64,000 bases of DNA from the NCBI GenBank assembly GCA_021401465.1, contig JADDMT010000033.1, positions 186,001 through 250,000 on the forward strand, written 5' to 3'. Position 1 is the stretch's first letter, and each line of letters opens with the position of its first letter. The position numbers were made by a program, and so were the translations under genes. This document shows, one piece after another, positions 1 to 9,789 of the stretch. This DNA comes from Teratosphaeria epicoccoides (lineage: Eukaryota > Ascomycota > Dothideomycetes > Mycosphaerellales > Teratosphaeriaceae). The notes below the pieces were generated by a model that saw only the letters and a program-made list of their open reading frames with translations, did no database searches and had not been told where the DNA came from.

Positions 1-1517
1 GCTTTATAGCTAATACTTAGCGACTACTAGTTAAGGGCTTCCTAACTAAACCCGAAGTAGAAGAGTCTTTCTTGTTAAGGTTCGCTAAGAACTAACTACC
101 TGCACAGGGACTAACAAACAACCTAAGGCGACTAGGAGTAACAGGGGTAGTAACGCTATAAAGAGAGGCTAGTATCTTCTTCTTTAGTAGGTTATGAGAG
201 AGCTTGTCTTTAGAGCCTATAGTAGCTAGAGAGCTAGTAACAGCCTTACTACGCCTAGTCGTGACAACTACCTCATCCTCCTTATCCTTAGCAATAGACG
301 GCAAAGAGACTTAGGCGCGCTTGCGGCTATTACGCTTAGCCCGCGAGATCATCTTGTACTTCTTGACACGAGTGTTAATAACGTCCTTAGACTTAGTGTC
401 TTCCTCCTACGTAACTAGTATAGTAACACTATAGCACGTAGGGATTACGTCAGGATTAAAGGTATCCTAAACGTCGTTGTCCTCCTCCTTTAAGATCTAG
501 CTTAGAGGCCTATACTTTAGCGTCTTAGCAGACGTAGTATAGATCGCAAGTAGGGAAGGTTTAGCTTCCTTGTTGCTAACCTTAATCTTAGCCCTAACCT
601 TCTTCTTTTTCTTAGACAGTAGCGTTAAGGCAGCGTAGGCAGTAGCGCTACAATGTGTTAGCTGTACGCACGTGACAGGAGTTAAGGGAGTAACTTATAG
701 CTTAGTCCTCTAGACTAGCTTTTAAGGCAGGCTACCTCGCGGCATAGCGCTAGGGCGTAGCCTTAGCAGCAGGAGCGGTAAATTGCTTAATAACCTTTTT
801 GCGGACTATCCGCATCTTAAAGTCGTTGTCGATAGAGGCAAGGGCCCTAAGTTGTTAACGCTAGCGGCTAGTTAGGTAGTTCTTGACGCTAACGTAAGTC
901 TAGCAGAAGTCAGCATTTATTCTTAGAGGGTGCCTATACTATATGCGTACTATGGCGAAGGTCTTAACCCTAATAGTTAGCACCTTTAAGATCTTCTAGA
1001 CTAAGCCTATAATTAGACCTAGGTAAACGTTTTCGCCTGTTAGTAGAGAGTCGAAGCAAACACTGCTATATAAGCGGTTTGTAGTTATAGTAAAGCACGA
1101 GAGAGCGCTAAGCAGGTAGGCAAGTACCTCGTAGTACTTAGCCTATAGCTAGTTTATAGTCAGAGTACCTTTAGTAATCCCCTTGTTACTTGCACTCTAG
1201 AAGTCATTAATGTTATGGCAGAGCTAGTTGTACTCTCTGTATACCTCCTTAGGGAGGTCCTAGCATTTTTGATGCTTGCTATTACAATTAACATAGTTAT
1301 AGTAGACACTACCCTTATTAAACCTGCTGACGTAGATCTTAGCTACACTTTAGTTAGTATAGGACATGTATACCTTATAGGTAGGGGACGCCTTACTAAC
1401 ACATGGAGGAGAGATGTGTGTAGCCTAGCTACTAAGGTTATCGAGGCATTGTTAACATAAGCGATAATTACAGGCAGAGTAAGTAGCATTAAACTTAGTC
1501 TGTAGCATATAAGCTAT
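1..1517 (-). pseudogene. Antisense ORF of LTR family 5, left copy, broken
   Basis: Minus-strand remnant homologous to the ORF at 55628-57124. The start codon position 1515-1517 reads ATA where the right-hand copy has ATG, and many Gln/Trp codons are TAG or TAA. The C-terminal basic stretch is recognisable at 92-304, where the pattern TTRRSK...SSLATIGSKDKL is shared with the other copy. It is transcribed toward the element's pol, that is, antisense to the retrotransposon. Function unknown; see the better copy for domain notes. The 3' end of the ORF lies about at the window start. Confidence 0.6.
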
Positions 1518-2687
1518 TCATTGTTAGTAGGATGAGTAGTTAATTAATCTTAATTGATTAATTGAAGAAGAAGAAGCTCCGGGTTAGACGAGTAGACATA
1601 GCAAGGTAAAAGCTAAGCGAAGTAGAAGTAGAAGTTAATGTTAGTGTTTTAGAACAGGATGTTTAGGAAAGTGTCGAGGTTTTTATACCCTCTAGCAGCC
1701 CCCCTGTTGCCTACTATAACCGTTAAGCTAGTAACTCGAACTACATGCGTAGAGTACCTATCTTTAGTTAACTTACATAGGGACCGAATAATGCAAGAAT
1801 AGATAACATAGCTGTTACGCATGTATGCTAACTAATGCTAGTCTACTAGCATAAAAATGTGACGAGAGTTACACTAGGAGCGCGCTCCTACTATTATGAG
1901 TAGTATGCGCAGAGTGTCTACATACATTCCTACTAGCCCTAAGGTTCTATAACATGTTTCTTTATAGTCACGACTAAATAGGGACAGCTAGCGCGGATAC
2001 TCGCCCTATAATTTCAAAGATTAACTAAGGTATGTACTTGTAGTTTCCTGATATCTTGATCTACATGTAAACTAAAGGTGTTGTAAAGCTACCTAACATG
2101 TAACGGATTTGAAAATCCGCTGCAAGTTAGTAACCTCTATCTTACATTTACTACAAATTTGTTAAGGCATATATATGACACATGTTATATAGGCTATCTA
2201 CCTGTTTACTCTTACGTAGTACAAGCGTACTATATCCTATACCCTATATTCTACATGCATTACTTAGTAAGGCTAGGGACATCCTCATAGGAGGAGAGGC
2301 AGTAATACAGTTAATACTAGGGGGCTATTAGAGCCGCATAGGTTCTAATGCCTACCCTTAGCATGTAATGACCCTGCTACATAGTAAGGGGGTCTTTCGT
2401 ACATATGTTAGCTTGTATGTTGTCTAAGTAGGATTAATGCCTCATGTAGGATGCCCCTACGTCGCTAACCCTATAGTACCCCTACGGGGGTTTCCTGACC
2501 CTACGGTACCCCTGCAGGGTTAGGCTTAGACATGCTTTCCCTAATTAAGGGGCATCAGGGGTTATAAGTACCTCTAGCCCTACCTCTGTAATAAGTAGAA
2601 AGTAGTGCTATCTTATACCTATTAAAAGGTTAGATTACTCTGTCATACTACGAGATATTTTCACATTATATAGCATACATCTATATT
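1..2687 (+). mobile_element. LTR family 5 (chromovirus) 3' part, RIP-decayed, truncated by window start
   Basis: This stretch is an inverted, diverged copy of 54471-57140. Matching landmarks include the ORF encoded antisense at 1-1517, the block with 'gggaccgaataatg' near 1783, the block near 2281-2420, and the shared terminal stretch ending at 2687. In the right-hand copy this sequence lies directly downstream of a decayed integrase and chromodomain, so here the element should run on the plus strand, with its pol left of the window. A possible LTR end is the 'aca' at 2677-2679, but both copies match a further 8 bases, so the exact border is uncertain. Differences between the copies are mostly C/T and G/A transitions. 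Confidence 0.7.
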
Positions 2688-2825
2688 ACTCGGGGAAGGG
2701 TTCATGACGCCTAGCGGCATAACGCCGTGTCTAGTGCGGCTATCGAGGTATTAGTAGGGGGCAGCAGAGTATCTCTTATAAGAACATAACAGTAAAGAGC
2801 GATAGCTTGTAGACTACTAAGCATT

Positions 2826-3784
2826 ATGCCTACTACGCTACTACTCTTTACGCTTAGACTACAGCGTAGCTAGTTTAGCCTAAGCTGCCTCTATCTGTTG
2901 TTAGAGCTTAGCTAACTTGGCCTTAGCAGCCTTTATGTACTAACAGTACTCCTTAGCTATATCTTAGTACTTGTCTGTCTTCTTTATCTGCTTAGCTAGT
3001 TGCTTTTAAATCTTGCTAGCCTCTCCCTAATTATCTAGCTTTTAAATCATGTTAATAGCCTGTTAGGACTTAGCTAGGGCGTTGTTACGTTTAGTTGTAA
3101 CGGTTTCTAGCTCCTTAGTAAGCTAAAGAATGTTCTGCTTGTAAATCTTATTTACGCGCAAGAAAAGCTCATGCTAGTTAACTATAGTGCGCGTAGTGTC
3201 TACAATGTTACAAACAACTTAGAAGAGCTATAGTGTGTCCTTCTTATGTACCTCCTTAAACTTATCAAGTATAGCTCTGTTTAAGGTGTCAAGGAGATCT
3301 TGCTCTTACTCCTTAACTATAACATCAAGACAATCTAGAGAGAAGCGGCAAGCTTCATAGTTCTTAGTAGTCTTTATAGCAGACGAGACTATATCATACT
3401 ACTACTATATATAGCTCTTAACTAACAGCTTACTATCAAGAGTCTCTTCTTAGGTATTAGGGTCATGTAATACAAACAGTTTAGTCTTATAACAGGGCTT
3501 CTTGCTATAATTGTTAGCTATTATGTCAGACTTAAGATTGTATTATGTTTTAGAGTTCTCGTTTATGTTTAGTATAGTGCTAGTACGCTTGTATATAGGT
3601 TAGGTTAGTACTACCTATATAGCGCGGTTATGTTTGTTAACTTATAAGAGGTACATAATAATGTCAGGGACTAGTTTTAGTAGTTAACAAGATTATGTAC
3701 AAGGTTTCTAAGAAGGTACAGGAGTAGCTACGAAGGTGTATATGCTACTAACTAATCCTGCGGAGTATGCAATCTAACCTATGT
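2826..3784 (-). pseudogene. Decayed coiled-coil ORF, possibly gag-like or an element accessory gene
   Basis: One minus-strand frame reads for about 310 codons with only TAG/TAA interruptions, mostly where Gln or Trp is plausible, including three TAG in a row at about 3403-3411. The N-terminal half carries scattered Cys (KPCYK, YEACRF, LDCLD). The C-terminal half is Lys/Ala/Gln/Glu-rich with heptad-like spacing (KAAKAKLAKL-type repeats), typical of a coiled coil. I do not recognise a named family. It could be the Gag of a lost retroelement, or an antisense ORF like those of the LTR families elsewhere in the window. No associated pol was found; the ORF is flanked by LTR family 5 sequence and unassigned repeat. 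Confidence 0.4.
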
Positions 3785-5150
3785 CTAGATAGTAGGCGTA
3801 AGTTATGTAGGTAGGGTACTATAACATTAAGCTAATGTTAAATGCATCGATTAAGCGCTTAAGTCTATAGCATCTTTTAGTTAGTAAGCATTTACGTAAA
3901 TACATAAGTAATAACTAACTATACCTTGTAGTAGTAGGAATTAACATGCTACTTGTTAAGCGTAAAGGGGGTAGGGTCATATTTAAGCGGTTTTAGCTAG
4001 TGTTTGCGATAGCGATAGTAGTGTATCTAGTAGTAACTAAGTAGAAGCTAGGTATATGTAGCGAGCTTGTGATTACTATCCTCTAATTTATCTATGAGGC
4101 AATTAGCTATGTTAGTGTAGTTAATAATAAGAAACACCTACTAAAGCTAAAAGTGTTAACACTAGAAGACATGTCTTATAACACATGCGTCAGACTATAA
4201 CGCGACATGAACGTAGTGTTAGTACTAGACTAAACACAGAGTAGCAAACATAAGTAATGTCTGCTTAGTCTGTCTGCTAAGTATGTCTATAATGTTACTA
4301 TATAGACATGCTAAAGGTCCTTAGTAAGCCTTTAAGTTAGGAGGTCTAGCTCTAACCCCTGTTAGGCTTAGACATCTATAAGAACAGTCGCCTTAAATAG
4401 TACTATCCTAGCATTAACATTAACTATTCTCTTAGTAATAGTGTATTACCTACCTTGCTCTTAAATGTATCTCCTAGGTATCTATCTATATCTGCCGCTA
4501 TATGCTTATTACTTTATACAGCTATAACAGCAAAGCTAATAATTAATAGTAGTTTGCATAATGTACCTGCTTAAGCTGTCTGACTCTAGTTAAGGCACTT
4601 AGGAATGTCAAGTAAGTCAAATTAGAGTTAAGGACAGCTAGGAGTATATTACTAAGCTATAATGTAACTAACGAAGCTAGTAGTAGTTATGCTAGTAGAG
4701 AGTCTAAAATGTTAGAATGTAGTAGTTAGCTTAAGGGTATAGCTATCTCCTAACTCTTATGTATAGTTAGCGTAGGTATCCTATACATGCTTAATACTAT
4801 GACGAAATGTTAAGATACAAGAAAAAGGGGACTATGTATAGTTGCATTACTATTATGACCTAGAGACCTTACTTAGCTAACATCTTAGTAATAGTAGTAG
4901 TGATAGTAGCAGGCAATTATTCCTTTGAGATTAGAGCCCTAAAACATCTTAGTTAGAAGCCTCGATTATTAGCACCTAAGTAGTATAGCTAGCAGAGTGT
5001 TAATACGCTAGTCTTAGACACTACTATAGTATGTTAATCATGTAGACTATAGGGCTTATGTCTATCTAGTAGAATAGAGTCTGTCTGTATACTAGAGCTC
5101 TTGTGACTACTACTGTAATTACTTGCCTTACTTGCTTAATTTCTTGTCAA
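3785..5150. repeat. Decayed repetitive sequence, no gene recognised
   Basis: AT-leaning sequence dense in CTAG and TAG/CTA words and depleted of TGG and CAG, the same mutational signature as the surrounding transposons. No reading frame of useful length and no LTR or terminal inverted repeat was identified. It ends at a sharp compositional change near 5150-5230, where unmutated unique sequence begins. Confidence 0.5.
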
Positions 5151-5664
5151 AAAGCAAACAAGTAGCTTGAGAGCTTATCTGACAGTTTGTCTTCAGACTA
5201 GAATGGTAATCTTCCTTTCAGACGACGACATTCTTGATCCGTAGGCTCTCTAGCCGACGATGAGCCGATACCGCGGCTCTGTTAACGGACTTGGTAGTAA
5301 TGACTGCAAAACTCGCTTTGACAGATAAAGACCAGGTCGTGTCCCGTCTAGCAGATGCATGGCACACCTCGCGTCGGCAAAGATAGTCTTTTGGGCCCGG
5401 TGTCGGTAGCTCAGCAAAAACCTAGTCATTTCCGGGCAAGACCTAGGATTTGTGTTCTCCCATTTGGCTGAATTGTTGGCCATGACATTGTCGAGAGCAG
5501 CTCACGTCACGGCAGCAGTGGTGCATCGAGCTTCGTGACTGTGGAGCAGAAAGAAATCATGATCAAGAACGAAGGCTCCCGTGTGGCAGGCTCCGATCAT
5601 GAGTATGTACAAGGTAGCAAGTACTGTAGAGCAACCCTCAGACTCTACCATTACGCTGCTGCCT
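5151..5664. other. Left edge of the unmutated island, downstream of the Ulp1-like gene
   Basis: Composition changes here from CTAG-rich repeat to balanced sequence. Short open frames exist on both strands, but none has a recognisable domain. The segment is most simply the 3' flank of the protease gene that ends at 5665. Confidence 0.4.
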
Positions 5665-8103
5665 TCACGAAGTCTCCATTGCGTACTTTGCCGCTTTTGC
5701 AGCATACCTCGCCGCTTCTGCAGAATGCCTCGCGGCTTCAATTGTCGAGTTCCTCCACAAAGCAGTCCGCAACACTTCCCGTCTACCGATCAATGCAGTC
5801 CTCTGTGCCCGACGCTGCGCTGCAAATCTCTTCAGCGCAGCAGCGTACTCAGCTTTGCGCACGAGCTCAAGCTTGATGTCATGCTCGTGTTGCAGTAGAT
5901 CAATGCCCGTCTGTAGGGTGTTTGCACGATCCTTGTCGCTCCGATGGGCAGGATCTCTCTGCTGCTCCCTCATACCATCGAGCGTGCACTCCACACGATT
6001 GAGCCTCGTGAGACATGCGGTGTCAACGGTCAGTTCGTCGATAAATGCGCAGAATGGTGCGTCCAAGCCCGCATCAACACCCGAAACCTGCTTTCCGAGG
6101 GTCTCGTATTCGGCTTCTTGGTCCGCGTTTGGATGGCCTTGCGCAGCGTCGACGATGGCATGTTCGTCCTCAATTGTGAATCGCTGAGATCCGAGACTCG
6201 AAAAGCCTTCACGGAGCGCATCCCTCGCGAATCGGTTCGATACCAACTCTTCAGACTCCTGCTTGTTGACGCCTGTCATCCAGTGCACCGCAGCCATGAT
6301 ACACAGAACTCCAGCATCTTGGACTCGGTGATCAGCGCGGAATATCCAGGTCGGAGCCGTGGCTTCCCACTCCTGTGGATGCCGCGGCAGTTCGTGATGT
6401 GCTGACCGCGCCAGCGCCTTAATGAACGCACGGGTAGCTGCGTAGCTGAGCTCAAGATATCGCGGTCCTTCGCTGGCATCGTGCAATGGGTCGCAGACTT
6501 CGAAACTTCCGTTGGCAAGGTCCACAAGCGCTAAGGAGCAGTGCGAAGTCGAGGGAAAGAATAACGGCACAAGCATGTACGTGGTGGTGCCGCCGGCATC
6601 GTCATACACCCGCTCAGCGACAGTGATGTCACACTCGGGCCGAACAAAATCAGGGGAGACGACATGCCACTCAGCTGGGTCGCTGTTCAAAAGTCTCATC
6701 GTCCAGTACATGGCCTCCGCGTCAATCACGCCCTTATCGAAAAGCGTAGCGATGCGCCGAGCCTGAAGTTCGTTGAAGCCTGGTAACAACTGCACGCCAG
6801 CAGCCATCGTCGCGGTTCTGGACCGGCTTGGCTCACCGGGTGCCGGCGATCTCGAAGGGCGTTTCTCTGGCATGACGTGAGCCACAGGCGAGCTGGCAAC
6901 AGGGTCAAGCTCGATTGAGACACCTCTGCGTGTGCCGGCAAAGCTGAAGGTTGATGAGTAGCTGGAAATGCTCGAAGGATAGTCGGGGGCGAAAACAAGA
7001 GGGAAAGCAAAGTCTTCGTCGACAGAAGCACTAGTCCCTCTCCACCGGCGAGACGCAATGGAAGCCGGCCAGTGCAGAGAAGCAAGACCTGACTCAAGCT
7101 CACTTTCGTAATGAGGTTGACGGCGAACAGTCTCCGGTGTGCGCTCGGATTCTCCGTCAACTGTCGGCGACTGTGGTTGCGGCGAGCGGCGGAGGCACAA
7201 ATCTTGAGGCGTCCCTGGGTCGGCATCGGCCTGAAAGCCCTCACCACCGTACTCTTGCTCGTTGGTGGCAGAGCCCTCACGGCTATGGTGCAGCTGCTCC
7301 GTGTCTTCCCGACAAACTTCCGCTTGCACGTCGCTGCCGGAGGTCTCACCACCACTGCGGTCTCGCCCGGTGTTCTCTTGCAGCGCACCGTGTTGCTGAG
7401 CACCCGGGTGCTGAGATTCTTGCTGCGGAGCACCTTGCTGCTGATCACCTTCCGGCTGAGCCCCTCCCTGCAGCTGGAGGGCCCCGTGTTCAATCGCTGT
7501 GCGCTCGCTCTTGTCCGTGACCTTGCCTGATCTTCGAAGGTGGGAGTGCGTGATCGTAGAGCCTGTAATGCTGTTCAAAGCGGCTGTCAGGTCTTCTGTC
7601 TTCCAGCGATTCTTCACGCGCCACGGGCGATGATTCGTCGCCCGTCGTTCATCGCGCTTAAGAAGGCACGCTTCATATACCGTCGCAAGATCTGCAACTC
7701 CGAGCAGTCTTGCTAGCGCAGCAACAAAGTCGCGCTTGTGGAGGTTCTGTAGGCCAAAGTAGGCGATGAATTCGTGCGCTTTCAGCTTGTCGCCGTTGAA
7801 GATGTGTTTCAGCTCGGCGCGGATACTTTTGTTTTTCGCTGCGTGATCCGGCCACACCACCTGCTTGTGGAGGAGGGCGTCGAGAGCGTCCACAGTAGGG
7901 GCACTCAGCCGTGACAGCAGTCCGGGCAGCTCACTGTCTGGCGCGCTCTTTGCACCGCCTGAGGAGACGATGGCGAGGAGACGTCGATCGTCGGAGCTTT
8001 CACCCAGTCTGTCCAGCAGGACATGCACCTTTTCGAACGATTTGAGGGCGTCGATTTCCTGAATCAGATCGAGTGGAAGGTCGCTATCCTCGTTGCTCGA
8101 CAT
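5665..8103 (-). CDS. Ulp1-like (C48) cysteine protease domain protein, 812 aa
   Basis: Predicted 812-residue protein with a Ulp1/SENP-type peptidase domain at about residues 433-620. Visible hallmarks are H521 in SHCSLALVDL, D538 in EVCDPL (17 residues later, the spacing known in yeast Ulp1), and Q595-x5-C601 in QDAGVLC, the usual oxyanion Gln to catalytic Cys spacing. Such proteases cut SUMO or similar modifiers in the nucleus or cytoplasm; the substrate here is unknown. Residues 1-165 look helical, about 170-400 are Gln/Gly/Ser-rich and probably disordered, and the C-terminus is helical and ends in an Ala-rich tail. An open frame continues upstream to 8517. I chose the Met at 8103 because the extension covers a hairpin repeat (8242-8289) also found in non-coding sequence at 9743-9789. 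It is the longest intact gene in the window and is free of RIP-type stops. Confidence 0.75.
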   Translation of the reverse strand: MSSNEDSDLPLDLIQEIDALKSFEKVHVLLDRLGESSDDRRLLAIVSSGGAKSAPDSELPGLLSRLSAPTVDALDALLHKQVVWPDHAAKNKSIRAELKHIFNGDKLKAHEFIAYFGLQNLHKRDFVAALARLLGVADLATVYEACLLKRDERRATNHRPWRVKNRWKTEDLTAALNSITGSTITHSHLRRSGKVTDKSERTAIEHGALQLQGGAQPEGDQQQGAPQQESQHPGAQQHGALQENTGRDRSGGETSGSDVQAEVCREDTEQLHHSREGSATNEQEYGGEGFQADADPGTPQDLCLRRSPQPQSPTVDGESERTPETVRRQPHYESELESGLASLHWPASIASRRWRGTSASVDEDFAFPLVFAPDYPSSISSYSSTFSFAGTRRGVSIELDPVASSPVAHVMPEKRPSRSPAPGEPSRSRTATMAAGVQLLPGFNELQARRIATLFDKGVIDAEAMYWTMRLLNSDPAEWHVVSPDFVRPECDITVAERVYDDAGGTTTYMLVPLFFPSTSHCSLALVDLANGSFEVCDPLHDASEGPRYLELSYAATRAFIKALARSAHHELPRHPQEWEATAPTWIFRADHRVQDAGVLCIMAAVHWMTGVNKQESEELVSNRFARDALREGFSSLGSQRFTIEDEHAIVDAAQGHPNADQEAEYETLGKQVSGVDAGLDAPFCAFIDELTVDTACLTRLNRVECTLDGMREQQRDPAHRSDKDRANTLQTGIDLLQHEHDIKLELVRKAEYAAALKRFAAQRRAQRTALIGRREVLRTALWRNSTIEAARHSAEAARYAAKAAKYAMETS

Positions 8104-8241
8104 TGGGCGCGTTGCATTGTCAGTGTCACGAATTTCTCGTTCTTTCGTGACCACGATGTAGCGTAGGCGTCGCGTCGCAAACATTGCGGATTGTGGCAGC
8201 TGCAAGGCGTCAGCCAAACGGCAGGAGCTCCGCGCCCCAAA

Positions 8242-8289
8242 TGACGACTTCCCGCGCACAAAAAGTCGTCGTTCGGGGCTCGGGGATAA
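8242..8289. repeat. Hairpin-containing repeat, copy 1 (upstream of the protease gene)
   Basis: The arms GACGACTT (8243-8250) and AAGTCGTC (8263-8270) form an inverted repeat around a 12-nt spacer ending in ACAAA, followed by a TTCGGGGCTCGGGG-type stretch. The same unit occurs in the same orientation at 9743-9789. It lies about 140 nt upstream of the chosen start of the protease gene, so it may belong to its promoter or 5' leader. Confidence 0.6.
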
Positions 8290-9742
8290 GATTGTATATG
8301 CTCGGCATCTCGTCACCAAGCTCGTCGCCGCCCCACAGCCGCTTTCGAGATTCACGTGCGTCATTGTGTCACTGCAAAATGCCACGCTCTTGCAGTTGCT
8401 AAGGCGTCGCCACCGTCGAAGCCTTCCACTGCGCTCCGCGGCCAACTGCTGCTCCGCCAGACCGTAAGTTGCGCCTCTTGCGCTTTCGCCGCTGACAACG
8501 GACGGAATATCAGCCATCTATAAGCAGCTTCATTGGTGTAAGAGAGTCAGCTGACTCGTCACGAAAAGGGGAAGCTCCCAGCCAACATGAACTCCACGGT
8601 TGATCACGGCGTGACGGGAAGCTCACCGTCGCATGAATGAGCGTCCGCGGTGGTTGGTCGCTCGTCGGCAGAGTCTGGGCTTCTCCGCAAGGGCGTAGGC
8701 ACAATATCCTCCGTCTTGGTGTGGAATCGCTATGGCAAGATTGTGAATGTCTGTCAGGCCCTCTATCATCGATGACGATATCTTTGGAGTGACGGTGAAG
8801 CAACGCGGGACTTTCGGTACAGGCGCAGGCCTTGTGCTTCCGTCTAGATGAGGTGGACTTTCTGAGCTAGTTGAAGCAACACCGTGCAGATCAGTGATGG
8901 GCATGCACTTAATCTCTGACCATTCTGAGAGCCGCTTGCTCCACAAGCCACGCCAGCGCTGTCAGTATTGGTGTCCGTTAGCCCGCAGCGGGCTCGAGTC
9001 GCAGGGAGATGGGACGCCCGAGTGAAGGGGGGAAGGTCCAGAGAAGAACAGCCGTCAATAAGCAGAGTGTCCAGCGGACTCTCGTGGTGCTCATGAAACG
9101 CACTTCTATGTCCGGGTGATCGCAGTCCTCACAATTCAAGCCTGGAGCGTTCGAAGCGCTCAGCTTCTGGGGCATGAGAAGGGTATCGTCGAAGGACAAG
9201 GCATGGCGGCATGGCATTTCCTACGTGTAACACGGCGATGCCACTGGTCCTGATACGCTTCGTGCGATGCCAACGCTGTTTCAAATGCCAAGTGTATGAC
9301 GCCTTATGTGCGCATGATCTTAAAATGCTCGCGGGATCCTCCATCATATTACCTTTCCAGACTTTTCAGGACTTCTGCACGGGGCGCTGTGCTTCCTGCC
9401 AAAGCTCCTCCCTAACTGTCCGGTGCGCTGAGCGCATATCCTTGCATTGCGAGGTAGACAATCGCGATTAGCACCTCGGGTGTCTGCTTGCTGCCATGGC
9501 CCAAGTCGGTAGAGTCGATTCGGCAAGCAGGGAATGAGCTGGCGACATGGTGACAAAGACATTTGCGCATTCCCGATAGTTATTCTTCGTGGACCCATCT
9601 TCACGAGACTGTGCGGCGGATTTGACTGCACCTTCATGTGTCTTCGATGACTATATTCTGTAATTGCTGACGTGAACGAGCGACAACAATATATGGAGTA
9701 TCACCGAATGAAAGAAAGGGTCAGAGTATCTCCAGGCCCTCG
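8290..9742. other. Island intergenic sequence, no convincing gene
   Basis: Balanced-composition sequence with only short open frames (longest about 100 codons, overlapping on both strands) and no domain I recognise. A spliced gene with short exons cannot be excluded by eye. Confidence 0.35.
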
Positions 9743-9789
9743 CTGACGACTTTCTTCACACAAAAAGTCGTCATACGGGGTCTCGGATA
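9743..9789. repeat. Hairpin-containing repeat, copy 2
   Basis: Arms GACGACTT (9745-9752) and AAGTCGTC (9765-9772), with the CACAAAAAGTCGTC core and downstream ACGGGG..CTCGG stretch shared with 8242-8289. Same orientation as copy 1, 1.5 kb away. Confidence 0.6.

Noticed and set aside
1215..1460. 81-codon plus ORF and its counterpart 55640-55930 on minus
   Set aside because: Both lie opposite the first 97 codons of the antisense ORF of family 5. Their similarity follows from the homology of the two repeat copies, not from selection on this frame.
5250..5741. Two short minus-strand ORFs downstream of the protease gene
   Set aside because: No domains, and one overlaps the 3' end of the protease gene; most likely chance frames.
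6726..7493. 255-codon minus-strand ORF inside the Ulp1-like gene
   Set aside because: It overlaps the disordered, low-complexity part of the intact 812-codon gene in another frame and has no recognisable domain; it is a shadow frame.
8104..8517. 138-residue N-terminal extension of the Ulp1-like protein
   Set aside because: The frame is open, but the segment contains the hairpin repeat found elsewhere in non-coding DNA, and the Met at 8103 begins a more typical acidic N-terminus. It cannot be fully excluded.
8510..9637. Several 70-107-codon ORFs on minus between the hairpin repeats
   Set aside because: They overlap each other in different frames and look like random translation of balanced-composition DNA.
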